Positions 54,309-64,000 of a stretch of 64,000 nucleotides of DNA are shown in pieces (the first letter of the stretch is position 1; every line of letters begins with the position of its first letter). The DNA lies in contig BPQB01000001.1 in NCBI GenBank assembly GCA_019973155.2, positions 2,452,341 to 2,516,340 of the forward strand, in the 5' to 3' direction. The notes beneath the pieces are model-generated. The model did no database searches. It was not told where the DNA came from and saw nothing but the letters and a program-made list of their open reading frames with translations. The stretch comes from Phanerochaete sordida (Eukaryota > Basidiomycota > Agaricomycetes > Polyporales > Phanerochaetaceae). The position numbers and the translations under genes were made by a program.

Positions 54309-54724
54309 ACGCAATATACCTGCAGTGAAATATATAGCCTTCACATCTCTGAATGAGCTTGTATCTTGACATGGTGCCTGACCAGTATCATGGCGTAGAC
54401 AAGGTCCGAGGTAATCGAGATGGCTGGGCGTCGCAAGCGCGCTAGCGCGCCTGAGAGTGAAGTCATCCCGTGATTCCCGTCCGTCGCACTCCCGTCTAGC
54501 CCCATATCGGACTCAGACGAGGACCACCAGCACGCCTGCACCCTTCAGCCCGACCCAAGCCGAGGCGCAGAGGGCCCACGGTGAACCCGAGTCACAAGCT
54601 ATAAAGGCCCGCAGCCATGGGGCCCCCAACGAGACTGCTGTACACTGCCCTGAGGGCCCACCCTGCACGCAACGAACTTGACGCGTTCGTCCCAAGGAAC
54701 AGAACAACCTGGTCGCGATACAGA
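54309..54724. other. Intergenic, 0.42 kb
   Basis: 3' flank of yih1 and promoter of the succinate-semialdehyde dehydrogenase gene. Nothing distinctive. Confidence 0.6.
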
Positions 54725-56942
54725 ATGGCGAGCACATCTGCGGTGAGTGAAGCGTGCCACTCTGTGTAGATGAAGCGATACTGACAGCTCTGGGGCCAGT
54801 TTGGACTCAAGGACCCTAGCCTCCTCCGCCACCAAGGCTTCATCAACGGGCAGTGGGTCGACGCGGAGGACGGAAAGAAGTTCTCAGTTACTAGTGTGTT
54901 ATATATACCGGTTTCTTGGCTGCAGTGTCACTGACGACTCATACTCAGACCCTGCCACCTCTGAGGAGCTCGGACAGGTAGCAGACCTCGGCCTCGCGCA
55001 GACGAAGCAGGCGATTGAGGCCGCGTCTGTGGCATTCAAGACGTGGGGAAAGACCACGGCCAAGGTATGAGCATGCTTTGTACACGTCTGGAGCGCGTTC
55101 CTCACCTATGACGTATAGGAGAGGCATGATCTCCTCATGAAGTTCTATCATCTCATGCAGGAGCATCACGAGGATCTATCGCGACTAATTGTAAGAGCAA
55201 TTGCACCTTCTTGCAGACGGCAAATTGACGCGGCCAAAGACTCTGGAAAATGGCAAACCCTTGAAGGAGGCAAAAGGCGAGAACGTCTACAGCTCGTCAT
55301 TTCTGGAGGTCCGTACACAATAAGCTGAATTCTATGTCGTCATAGCTGATCTTTCACAGTGGTTCGGTGCGCATATACCCATTTACGCGAGTCAGCGCGG
55401 CCCACTGACCTCTCAGTGCAGCGGGAGAAGCCGTTCGCACGTACGGAGGTACGACCAAGGCGGTCGTGACTGTTCGCACATTTACTCAATCTATGATAAT
55501 AGAAACGATACCCTCCGCATCATCTAGTTTGCGAAACGTAGTCATCAAGCAACCCATCGGTGGGCAGATATTTCGCATCATTAATGACTGTTCTCTAAAA
55601 AGATTGGTATCTCAGGTGTCGTGTAAGCTTTCGCCTAGCACGCTTGGCACTTCACAGGCCCTAACGGCAATTTTGTTTAGATCTATCTTGACCCCATGGA
55701 ACTTCCCATCGGCGATGATAACTCGGAAACTCGGTGCTGCCCTCGCAGCAGGATGCACGGCCGTGATCAAGCCTCCAGCTGAGACGCCCTACACCTGCCT
55801 TGCATTGACCGAAGTATGTACCCAGTCGTATTCCGTCTGGATTTGAAGCCGATAACAGGCTGAAGTTGGCTACTCGCGCCGGAATACCGCCTGGTGTCAT
55901 CAACATCGTACCCACGCACAGCAACATCAGCGAGGTCGGCCGCGAGATGTGCGAGAACCCCACGGTAAAGAAGATCTCGTTCACTGGTAGCACGCCTGTC
56001 GCAAAGTTGCTGTCCAAGTACGCCGCCGGGACTCTGAAGAAGTGCGTATCGTTTTCTTAGCATCGTGGCGGTGGATTGACCGTTATCTAGGATGTCCATC
56101 GAGGCTGGAGGCAATGCCCCCTTCATCATCTTCGATGACGCTGACATTGACGCGGCAGTTGAAGGTAATCATCTTCGGCAGGAAAACTGCTTTCTGTATG
56201 CTGACGCTTGCTCCTTACAGGCGCAATTGCGTGTAAATTCAGGCACACCGGGCAAACTTGTGTTTGTGCGAACCGTATCTATGTGCAGTCCTCTGTGTAC
56301 GCGGATTTCGCCTCGAAGCTGGCTGAGAAGGTTGCGGCGTTCCGGGTCGGAAATGGCTTCGATGAGCAGACGTAGGTCCGACTCTGCACGGTGGCTTGCT
56401 GTGGCTCATCTTCGCCTAGGACGCACGGCCCCTTGATCCACGACAGGGCGGTGGAGAAGGTCCAGAAGCACATCGACGACGCAGTCAGCCGTGGCGCTCA
56501 GCTCATTCACGGCGGCAAGCGCCTCGACGGGAAGGGCTCGTTCTTCGCGCCCACCATCCTTTGTGACGTCCCGAAGGACGCACTGGTTTGCACAGAAGAG
56601 ACCTTCGGCCCCCTCGCGGCACTTGTCAAGTTCGAGACGGAAGATGAGGTCATCAAGCTTGCTAACGATACCTCCGTCGGCCTCGCGGGATACTTCTACT
56701 CGCGCGACATCGGCCGTGTATGGCGGGTCGCCGAGGCGCTTGAGGTCGGTATGGTTGGTACCAACACCGGCGCGATCAGCCAGGCCGTCATTCCGTTTGG
56801 TGGAGTGAAGGAGAGCGGTCTCGGTAAGTCTTCTGGTCCCTCATGGGCTCACCGGTGCTAACTTCCTGCAGGTCGGGAAGGAAGCAAGTATGGAATCGAG
56901 GAATATCTTAACATCAAATATATCGCTTTCGGAGGTCTGTAA
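54725..56942 (+). CDS. Succinate-semialdehyde dehydrogenase (NAD(P)+), ALDH family
   Basis: A highly split gene of more than a dozen exons. The 18-nt first coding exon encodes MASTSA, then [40 protein letters not shown] and [18 protein letters not shown]. Two 7-nt exons (55360-55366 and 55616-55622) give the WF of [12 protein letters not shown] and the GV-V of [15 protein letters not shown]. The active site is intact: the general-base Glu in [16 protein letters not shown] and the nucleophile in GQTCVCANR. The end reads [21 protein letters not shown] completes the GABA shunt by oxidising succinate semialdehyde to succinate. Exons 1-10 were checked for phase and sum correctly. Other aldehyde substrates are possible. 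Confidence 0.92.
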
Positions 56943-58515
56943 CTGTAACTAGCCCCATATTTCGAATCCGGATTATCTGCATACTACCAAAGCAAGTGTT
57001 GCGCGCGTCCCGAGCAAGACGTCTAAATGTAGACTTCACGGCTGTGGTTCGACTACACAGGACATCCTCAACAACAGTAAAGTGCAAATTTCTTCGAAGT
57101 GTCTGAACGTCGCTGACCAATTGCTATCAGCCACTCATGCTTCGCTGCGCCCGCTGTCAAGCCCAAGTCCAGACCCCTCTTTGGCAGAGCCGGCGCAGCA
57201 ACATACAGTATGCTATGCCGGATGACATTCTGCTTGCGGTAGCCTGTGCTGCGCGCCGCTGTCTACGTGCACATATGAGTAGTGGACACGACCAAACACC
57301 TGGACGGAGGTAAGTTCAGGAGAAACAGCACCACTCGGCATGTGCGCAATTAGGAAGCGGTGCATATGTCAAGGTTCAGCACACTCGGCACGCGGAAGCC
57401 AAGCAAGGCTGCGCTCCGAGAACAAAGGCAACCTGGGTAGATCCTAGGAAAGACGGCTCGCTCGAGCCGAGGCCCTCCTTGCGACGGAACAAACCCGACT
57501 CCGGTATGTTCTGGGCATGTCTTCTGCTGAGCCGCAGTCTGACTCAAACGCTCTTCAGGTTCTGCAGTCATCGGGGCAGACTGCGCCGGAACCCTGCTAA
57601 GCCTTGAGTGTATTTTAAAGTCGGTTACCCGTGAGGATCGTGTCCCAGGTGTGCTGATATGATATCCGTACTTGACGGAACGCTGATCTACGGTAGACCG
57701 CTCACCTGCGCAGCGACCAGGCCTCCCGTTCTCCACATCGGCTTACGGCCGCGTCACCACATGCCGCAGCCCTGAAGAAGATGCGTCGCAACCCACGCCA
57801 TACTGTCAATGCGAGAGGGCGGGACAGCGGGCAGTGCGCGCGCTCAGAGCAGATGCGCTGCCGCACAGCGTCGGACGAGCGTGTCTTCGCTGCACGTCCC
57901 AGGCACACTTCGGAATGTTAGCATCTGTCCGTTGTGCAGGAGACTGATTTGCTTGTCACGGTGAGGATGGTGAGCGATCTTTTGTGAGAAGTACGACTCA
58001 TTGGAACTCATTGATTGGCAGGACCAGCGTCGGCCCTGAGCCGTGGGACCAGCGCAGTCGGGCATTTGCGCACTTTGACCACAGCCGGCGGGATCATGTC
58101 CATGCTGGGAAGCAATGTGATTGAGTTTACACTGCAACTTCCGCGTTCCGCGTCCTATTGGATCTAGTGACGCTCAGGACCCTTGATACGGGCTTGCCCT
58201 CGAGCGCTGTCTCCCGTCGGAGATGAGCAGAGTCATAAAGATCAAGTGTCCCGCCCATCGGTGTACTCTGCTCAGTCATCCCCCACACTCAACTTCCTGT
58301 GCGGCCTGCGCCAAAGGCACTGCCAAGGAGCCACTCTCTACGGTCTTTTACTAGGGGCCTTCGCCAATCTTCGGTGTCGTCCCGGCCCGCGTCACTTGTG
58401 GGCGGCACGACACAAGGCTGTGTAGAACACGGAATAGCCTATAAAAGAGGCCTCGAGGCACGTCAGTTCCGCCAACCCTCTCACTTAACCATCTCATCCT
58501 GGCGCAGGTCATACA
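56943..58515. other. Largest gap, 1.57 kb
   Basis: Holds the 3' flank of the SSADH gene and the promoter of the DUF6699-like gene with its TATA box at 58440-58447. I looked for coding exons, tRNA and repeats on both strands and found none with motif support. Confidence 0.55.
58440..58447 (+). promoter_or_regulatory. TATA box of the DUF6699-like gene
   Basis: TATAAAAG, 76 bp upstream of the ATG at 58516, at a typical distance for a fungal core promoter. Confidence 0.55.
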
Positions 58516-59514
58516 ATGGCAGCGCCATACGGATACCAAGCCTTCGTCTACCCTCAAACGACCCCTTATCTCTGGCCATACTTCCAACAGCCAGTAATCA
58601 CACCGTTCATCCCTCCTCAAGCCCAGCTTCCGCCCTCTCCAAATGCTGGGGCGGGATCACGTCGAGTGCGCTTCGAGGATGAAGAGGACACCTACCATAC
58701 GAACCGCCCTCGGCCACCGTCGTGGCATGCAGGGATGGTAGGCATGGCTCCTCCGCCCAACCCTGCGCCATTCCCCTCGCCCCCGATGATGTATACCCAG
58801 CTCCCCGCCGTCATGCCCATCCAGCCTCCGGCGATGGGACCGGCCATGCCAATGCATGGCCGGCGGTACTCCGACGGGGCTCTGCCGCAGCCTGCCTGGA
58901 TCCAAGTGCCTGCGTGGATGTACCAGCCCGCCCCGCCGCAGCCGCGGTCGCAGCTCCACCCGCTGCTGAACGCCGAGAATGGGCACAAGTCGCCCATCAT
59001 CTTCGACCTGTCCAGCCACGCGTACGAGCCGCGCAAGCACGCCGCGGGCAGCTTCACGGCCGCGCACCTCTCGCAGGACGAGCTCGCGCAGACGGCGACG
59101 TACCCCGCCGTGACGCGCATGCTCATCACATGCGACGAGGTCCCCGACTGGCGCGTCGTGCTCGAGCCGCACAAGGAGCAGCCGTCGAACGCGGGGTACC
59201 TCACCGTGCCCGCGACGGGCGCGCCCGCGCCGCCGATCACCGTGCACGACGTCCTCTACGCCATCCACCGCATGCTCCACCGCCAGATCGCCCATGCGGA
59301 CTGGCGCAAGCTGACGGACGAGCGCACGACGAAGGTCGCGCGGGCGTACACGCGCCGCACCCGCGCCATCCCGGCGACCCGCACGTTCGAGGAGAGCCAG
59401 GGCGTCAAGTGGGTGGACTACCTCGAGGACAAGTACATGTTCAGGGGTCTCGTGCGCGAGCGCGGGGACCAGAGCTTCGAGTACCTTCGGCTCCTGGTGC
59501 GGAAGAAGGACTGA
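58516..59514 (+). CDS. Probable DUF6699-type protein, mushroom-specific
   Basis: A single exon of 332 codons. The first half is Pro/Met-rich and disordered (MAAPYGYQAFVYPQTTPYLW, MGPAMPMHGRRYSDGALPQ). The second half is ordered: SQLHPLLNAENGHKSPIIFD, YEPRKHAAGSFTAAHLSQDE, TRMLITCDEVPDWRVVLEPH and ITVHDVLYAIHRMLHRQIAH, followed by DWRKLTDERTTKVARAYTRR. This LHPLL...TVHDVLxAIHxxL pattern fits a domain known from many Agaricomycete proteins of unknown function (DUF6699). The TATA box upstream and the absence of introns suggest an inducible gene, in contrast to the intron-rich neighbours. Confidence 0.72.
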   Translation: MAAPYGYQAFVYPQTTPYLWPYFQQPVITPFIPPQAQLPPSPNAGAGSRRVRFEDEEDTYHTNRPRPPSWHAGMVGMAPPPNPAPFPSPPMMYTQLPAVMPIQPPAMGPAMPMHGRRYSDGALPQPAWIQVPAWMYQPAPPQPRSQLHPLLNAENGHKSPIIFDLSSHAYEPRKHAAGSFTAAHLSQDELAQTATYPAVTRMLITCDEVPDWRVVLEPHKEQPSNAGYLTVPATGAPAPPITVHDVLYAIHRMLHRQIAHADWRKLTDERTTKVARAYTRRTRAIPATRTFEESQGVKWVDYLEDKYMFRGLVRERGDQSFEYLRLLVRKKD

Positions 59515-59992
59515 CTGGATCGGACCAGGACAGCTACTGGCCGATTCTACTCTCTTCTCACATGTTCTGCTGCACGATGACACGACATCTCCATTGTTCT
59601 TCTTACGCCCACATATACGAATGCATCACTCTTACGTCTTCAGCGCAGGTCTTTTTGTAGATATACCCTTCACGTACCCTTACTAGTTCTACCTATCTTA
59701 CTTTCCTACACACTTTTGCTAGTTAATTCTTGGCCTGTAACTTAATTCTGTAATTTTGGATATCCGCAGTAGAGCAGTCAAGTAGGAAGAAATACGAAAA
59801 CATACATGTACAACAGACCTTCCGCGGCCTGACATATGCAGTGCTTCCCGATAGCTCGAGCGGTCGCCCGGCGCGGACGCAGGGGGGTGTCACGGGTCCC
59901 GCAGCACCGCGCGGGCGGCGCGGACCTCGTGCAACTGCACACCTCCCCTGCTCCGGACCCTCATATCAGCACATCCCCCGCGCCCGCCAAAC
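59515..59992. other. Intergenic, 0.48 kb
   Basis: AT-rich 3' flank of the DUF6699-like gene, then a GC-rich promoter side of the next gene. Nothing else seen. Confidence 0.6.
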
Positions 59993-60742
59993 ATGCAACC
60001 GGAGGACCTCGCGACGGCGCGCTTCCGCGCTGCGCTGCCCGCCGTGCTGCAGCCCGCGTCGCCTGCGCTCGCGGCGTTCCATGCGACGCGCGCGCGCCTC
60101 GCGCTGCACCCCGCGCCCGACGCGGACGTCCTGAAGACGACGAACTGCATGCGCTGCGGGGCGTACCTGCTCGACGGATCGGGCGCCGTGCGGGTGGTGC
60201 GCCGGGCGTTGGGGAAGGGCAGGGGCAGAGGCAGGGGCAGGCCGTACGTCCGCGTCCTCCGGAGGTCGTGTGCGCTGTGCGGGTGCGACGAGGATCTGCC
60301 GCTGGAGAAGTCTGCACCGAAACGGGAGGCTCGGGCGGGTGCTGCTGCGTCTCTCGCGACAGCTCCAGTGCCGTCTGGTGCTGCGAAGACCGGATCAGTC
60401 CAGTCCGCCGGAGCGAGTACACCACTTGCGGCGCAGTCGCGCCTTTCCTCTGCTGCCCCTTCGAATCAGCTTTCACGGACCCCGTCTGCAGCACCAAGTC
60501 GGCAGTCCTCCCAAGCCCCAACTTCGCAACCCACTCCTGTGCCGTCATCTGCCTCTGGCAAAGCATCCGCCTCGTCAAAGGCCTCTCTTGCGCCTGCCCA
60601 AAATCCCCTCGACGCCCGCGCGAAGACGCGGCCAAAGAAGAAGACCGGCCTGCAGGACATGCTCGCCCGGAACAGAGAACGCCAGGAACAGGAGATGAAG
60701 GCTGCGAGCGGCGGACTGGCAGCGTTCCTCCAAGACCTCTAG
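59993..60742 (+). CDS. Rpr2/Rpp21/Snm1-like zinc ribbon protein (possible RNase P/MRP subunit)
   Basis: A single exon of 249 codons. An N-terminal helical part (ARFRAALPAVLQPASPALAA) precedes a four-Cys ribbon: NCMRCGAYLL, a basic Gly-Arg insert (GKGRGRGRGRP), and RRSCALCGCDED. This CxxC...CxxC arrangement after helices, with a basic stretch between, fits the Rpr2/Snm1 family of RNase P/MRP proteins. The rest is a long Ser/Ala/Pro-rich disordered tail ending in a basic TRPKKKTGLQDMLARNRERQ, similar to the end of fungal Snm1-type proteins. The assignment is tentative. The start ATG at 59993 follows a GC-rich leader. Confidence 0.55.
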   Translation: MQPEDLATARFRAALPAVLQPASPALAAFHATRARLALHPAPDADVLKTTNCMRCGAYLLDGSGAVRVVRRALGKGRGRGRGRPYVRVLRRSCALCGCDEDLPLEKSAPKREARAGAAASLATAPVPSGAAKTGSVQSAGASTPLAAQSRLSSAAPSNQLSRTPSAAPSRQSSQAPTSQPTPVPSSASGKASASSKASLAPAQNPLDARAKTRPKKKTGLQDMLARNRERQEQEMKAASGGLAAFLQDL

Positions 60743-60961
60743 TCAAATGAGGTATATATCCTCGATGCGCAGGTATCCCAGATGCGGTACTACTATCCTC
60801 ACTACAGGCGTGTGTGATACCCTATTTCATGTACAATATGCTACGGAGCTGACGTCTACGGGTGAATATAGTCATGTTGCAAGCGTCCTCCTCCGCGGTG
60901 CCCAAGAAAATATCATAGCGAATAAAGCACGGCTCGGAAAGCGAACGAACAGCGCACACGC

Positions 60962-62350
60962 CTACGGCTTCTCGTCGTCCTTCGTGAGCTCGGGCGAGCG
61001 CTCGCCGAGCGTGCCGTCGGTGCTCGGCTGGCGCGGCGCGTCGGACGGGCCCGTCCAGGTGACGCTGTTCGGGATGAAGCGCCCCGGCCAGAACGGCACG
61101 TAGCACACGAGCGCGACGAGCAGCGGCACGAAGTCGAGCGCGAAGAAGTACACCTCCGTGCGCGTCAGGAAGCCGTCGAAGCCCTCCGAGAGCTCGATCG
61201 TGCGGTACACCGAGCGGACCTGTCGCGGGGATCTATGTTAGTTTTTTTTGGGGGGAGAGGGGGAAAGGGAGGGACGCACGAGGATGCCGACGCAGCTGAC
61301 GAACATCGCGCCTGCGAGCGCGCGCCAGTCGTTGTACCACTTCAGGCCGCGGTCGCGCGTCCACATCGCGGGCTCGTACTTGTGCACGCGCCAGAGGAAG
61401 CGCAGGTAGACGCATGTGAAGAAGAAGAACGACGCGAGCTGGAGCGCGAGGCCGACGAGGAAGACCTGCGAGGAGCAATGAGCCTATAAAATGCATCGCA
61501 TAGAGCCGTGTACGCACCCGCGAGCCGACCTGCGCCTTGTGCGGGTCCTCGTGCGCGGACGCGGAGATGGAGCCGCCGGCGGCCTGCGTGAGGAACGTCG
61601 CGACGTCGGAGCAGACGAAGACGATGGTGATGCGGTGCGGGGGGACGAGGACGTGGTCGTTCGCGCCGAGCCAGCGCGCCATGCGGCCGAGGAGCACGTA
61701 CTCGGCGGCGATGAAGCCGCAGGGCGAGAGCGTGACGAAGAGGTAGTAGAGGATGTAGAGCGTGCTGCTGTCCGGGCTCGAGTGCAGCCCGAAGCGGAAG
61801 GCGATGCCGAGCGCGTAGGCTGCGGGGCGGTCGGTGTGTGGCGAGAGGGAGGCGGGCGGGGGGACGTACTGTATTCGGCGATCACCATTGCGAGCATGAA
61901 GCGGCCGCCTATGCGCCACGTGAACCACGTCTGCGGGAGCGCGATGGCGAGTGTGAGGGCTGGGGGAGAGCGCGGTCAGCGTCGCGTCGCGGACACGCCG
62001 ATGAAACAGTCGTCCAGCGGAGCCGCAGGGCCTCGTCCCCGGCCGCCGATTAGGGTAGCTTTCCCCAAACTGGGCGCAGAAGCCCTCGAGAAGCGGTTCC
62101 GCAGAGGATGACCTCAGGGTTGCCGGTGGTCTGGGGCGGCCGCGTGGACGGGAGAGCACTCACCGACTGCCATGGCCGTGAGGCCGTTGTTCGCGATGTA
62201 CTTCAGGGGATTGAAGGGGTCATCCTTGGGGTCTGCGAAGGGGTCGACGGGGGCCCCGGTGGGGATCTGGCGTGCGATAACGAGTGAGGCAGCAAAGAGG
62301 ACGAGGGGGAGCGCCTGGGAGACGAGGGAGGTCGCGCCGCGCCGCGCCAT
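60962..62350 (-). CDS. RTA1-domain membrane protein (lipid-translocating exporter family)
   Basis: Multi-exon membrane protein. The start is MARRGATSLVSQALPLVLFA (hydrophobic leader). Predicted helices follow, such as YILYYLFVTLSPCGFIAAEY, ITIVFVCSDVATFLTQAAGG, VGLALQLASFFFFTCVYLRF and DFVPLLVALVCYVPFWPGRF, with loops ARWLGANDHVLVPPHR and RSVYRTIELSEGF. The fold of about seven helices and the IxFRxxE-like RSVYRTIELSEG motif are typical of RTA1/Rsb1 proteins, linked to sphingoid-base export and drug tolerance in yeast. The C-terminus is acidic and cytosolic. Function cannot be told more precisely. The gene is co-oriented with the reductase to the right. Confidence 0.85.
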
Positions 62351-62948
62351 CTTCAGAGCAAAAGGAGGGGAAAATCAAGGGAAAATTAGAGTACAGAGGC
62401 GGCGGCGAGGGGCATGCGGGGAGTGCGCAAGAGCGTCGGCAAGGCTTTTAACGGCGGCGAGATGGGGCTGCATGGCTCCGGGCGGATGTGCCTGGGTGTG
62501 GACGCCTGTGGGCTCGGAATCCTCGGGAGTCAGCGATGCTGACTAAATCGTTCCAGCCACAAAGCCTTTGGCGACGCCCGAGCCAACGGCAGCCGACCGT
62601 CTTCTCTTCCTCGACGACTCCCACATCCATTGCCTGTACTGCCTTCTTGCGAAGATATGACGTGTTGTCTCAGTGAACAGAATATCTGCGCGATTTATCT
62701 GCATATATGCGCGCGGAGCCTGCGTGCCAGCACGTCCATTTGCAGCCTTTCCATCGCACTGCGGTAGGAGCCTCTACGACGTGTTCTCCCACGCGTCGCT
62801 GCGCTTTCCGAGCACCAGCCCACGCACACTCCGAAGGCACCAGCGGAGCAGGCTTCTCGGAGCGCACACCGTCGCGAAGTCCCACGATATAACGCGAATG
62901 GTTCGTTGTCCGTGAATAACATCGGGTATAGCAGTACGTCCTCAGTAC
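62351..62948. other. Intergenic, 0.60 kb
   Basis: Promoter of the RTA1 gene and 3' flank of the MDR reductase. No clear element. Confidence 0.6.
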
Positions 62949-64000
62949 TCAGTCCTCGAGACGATACACGATCTTCTCACCACTGTGCTTGCCCTCCTCC
63001 ATGTACCTCAGCCCCGCACCGATGCCCTCGAGCCCGCCCTCAAACAGCCTCGTCGGGTTCGGCAGCACGCTGCCCGCGCGCACGAGCTCGGGCGTCTTCC
63101 GCAGGAACCGCGCCATGTGCGCGCGGTCGCCCGCGCTCGCGGGCCACGCCTCCGCGCCCGCGAACACGAAGCCGCGCCCGAGCGCGGTGTAGATCAGCGT
63201 GTTCTGCACCGCGACCTCGCGCCGCAGCGCACGCACGCCCGCGGGCACGCCGAGGATCGTCACGAGCTTCCCGCCGGCCGCGCGCACCGCGCGCACGCAG
63301 AACGCCTGCGTGTCCGGCTCGGAGATCGCGTCGAGCGCCGCGCGCACGGTGTCGCCCGTCGCGGCCTTGATCTGTTCGATGGCGTCGGGGGCGTTGTACT
63401 GCGCGGGGTGAGTGGGGGGCGGCGTGTGCAGGGCAGGAGACGTACGTCGATTACGGCGTCGGCGCCGAGCGACTTGCAGAGCGCGTGGTTCCGCGGCGAG
63501 GCGGTCGTGACGACCTTGTACCCTGCGAGGTGCGCGAGCTGGATGGCGAAGAGGCCCACAGAGCCTGCGCCCAGTCAGCATCTCCGCCGCAGCAAAACCT
63601 CAGCAGGCCCCTCACCACTCCCCCCATAAACCAGCACCCACTCCTCCCCCCGCACCCGCTCCGGGACCTCGACGAGCCCGAGCCGGTCGGGATGGAACAG
63701 CGCCTGGACGGCCGTCCAGTACCCGCAGCCCATGCTCGCGGCCTGCTCATGCGTGAGCGTGCCCGGCGGCACCGCCCAGCACAGGTCCGCGCCCGCCACC
63801 ACGTACTGCGCGAACGCGCCGCGGTCCGCGTACGTCCCGCCGTGCACGAAGCCCGCGACGTGCGTGCCGAGCGCGGGCTCCGCGACGTCCGCGCCCGTCG
63901 CGACGACGTGCCCGGACCAGTCGCACCCGCAGATCGTGCCTGCGCGTCCGAGGCCTTTGATGTCTGCGGGGCTTGTCAGTGGGGGAGGGGAGGAGGAGGG
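62949..64000 (-). CDS. MDR-family reductase, zinc-independent enoyl/quinone reductase type (5' part outside window)
   Basis: The minus-strand frame runs off the window at 64000. Visible exons read GLGRAGTICGCDWSGHVVAT, GFVHGGTYADRGAFAQYVVA, HEQAASMGCGYWTAVQALFH, then GSVGLFAIQLAHLAGYKVV (the NADPH-binding Gly motif) and LCKSLGADAVIDYNAPDAIE. Later parts are AVRAAGGKLVTILGVPAGV and RTLIYTALGRGFVF-like strands. The cysteine-rich zinc lobe of alcohol dehydrogenases is missing. The layout resembles the trans-acting enoyl reductases of polyketide clusters (LovC/ToxD type), but no polyketide synthase is in the window. Substrate unknown. Confidence 0.82.

Noticed and set aside
62985..63629. Plus-strand open frames over the MDR reductase
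   Set aside because: They are opposite-strand products of GC-rich coding sequence; the minus strand shows the real MDR motifs.

Overview
This is a stretch of nuclear chromosome from a filamentous basidiomycete, most likely a wood- or litter-decaying mushroom (Agaricomycetes; Polyporales-like is a guess). The evidence is GC-rich coding sequence, genes cut by many introns of about 47-65 nt with GTRNGT donors, CTRAY branch points and YAG acceptors, a secreted AA9 lytic polysaccharide monooxygenase, a DUF6699-type protein and a mushroom-style F-box protein. I annotate 33 protein-coding genes. I saw no tRNA, rRNA, CRISPR array, insertion sequence or intact transposon.

Layout. 1-10 kb: the 3' end of a SET-domain protein, a DJ-1/Hsp31 glyoxalase, a divergent 14-3-3, the AA9 oxidase, an aldo-keto reductase, a CCDC97-like protein and a membrane-linked alpha/beta hydrolase. 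10-26 kb: Naa10 acetyltransferase, a Grr1-type F-box/LRR protein head-to-head with an unknown gene, ESCRT-III Snf7, Nem1 phosphatase, flavocytochrome b2, a BTB protein and Mob1. 26-41 kb: an F-box-like protein, an orphan gene, a MYND zinc finger protein and the 8.5-kb ATR/Mec1 checkpoint kinase. 41-57 kb: Yaf9, Cox7, Coa3, an RNase III, PAPS reductase, Spt3, Ddi1, Atg29, Yih1/IMPACT and succinate-semialdehyde dehydrogenase. 57-64 kb: a DUF6699-like protein, an Rpr2/Snm1-like zinc protein, an RTA1 membrane protein and a truncated MDR reductase.

The genes do not form one pathway. Most are conserved housekeeping genes in ordinary eukaryotic order. Loose themes are two cytochrome oxidase genes side by side (Cox7, Coa3), chromatin and transcription factors (Yaf9, Spt3) and nutrient signalling or degradation (Grr1, Atg29, Yih1, Ddi1).

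The most unusual signal is microexons. Seven exons of 7-15 nt (7, 7, 7, 7, 9, 14 and 15 nt) are needed to rebuild reading frames in six genes. Several encode key residues: the copper-axial tyrosine of the AA9 oxidase, a zinc cysteine of the MYND finger, and the RNase III active-site segment, where an expected Asp reads as Asn. Exon sums for the AA9, MYND, RNase III, Cox7 and Grr1 models are exact multiples of three. All gene models are manual reconstructions without transcript evidence.
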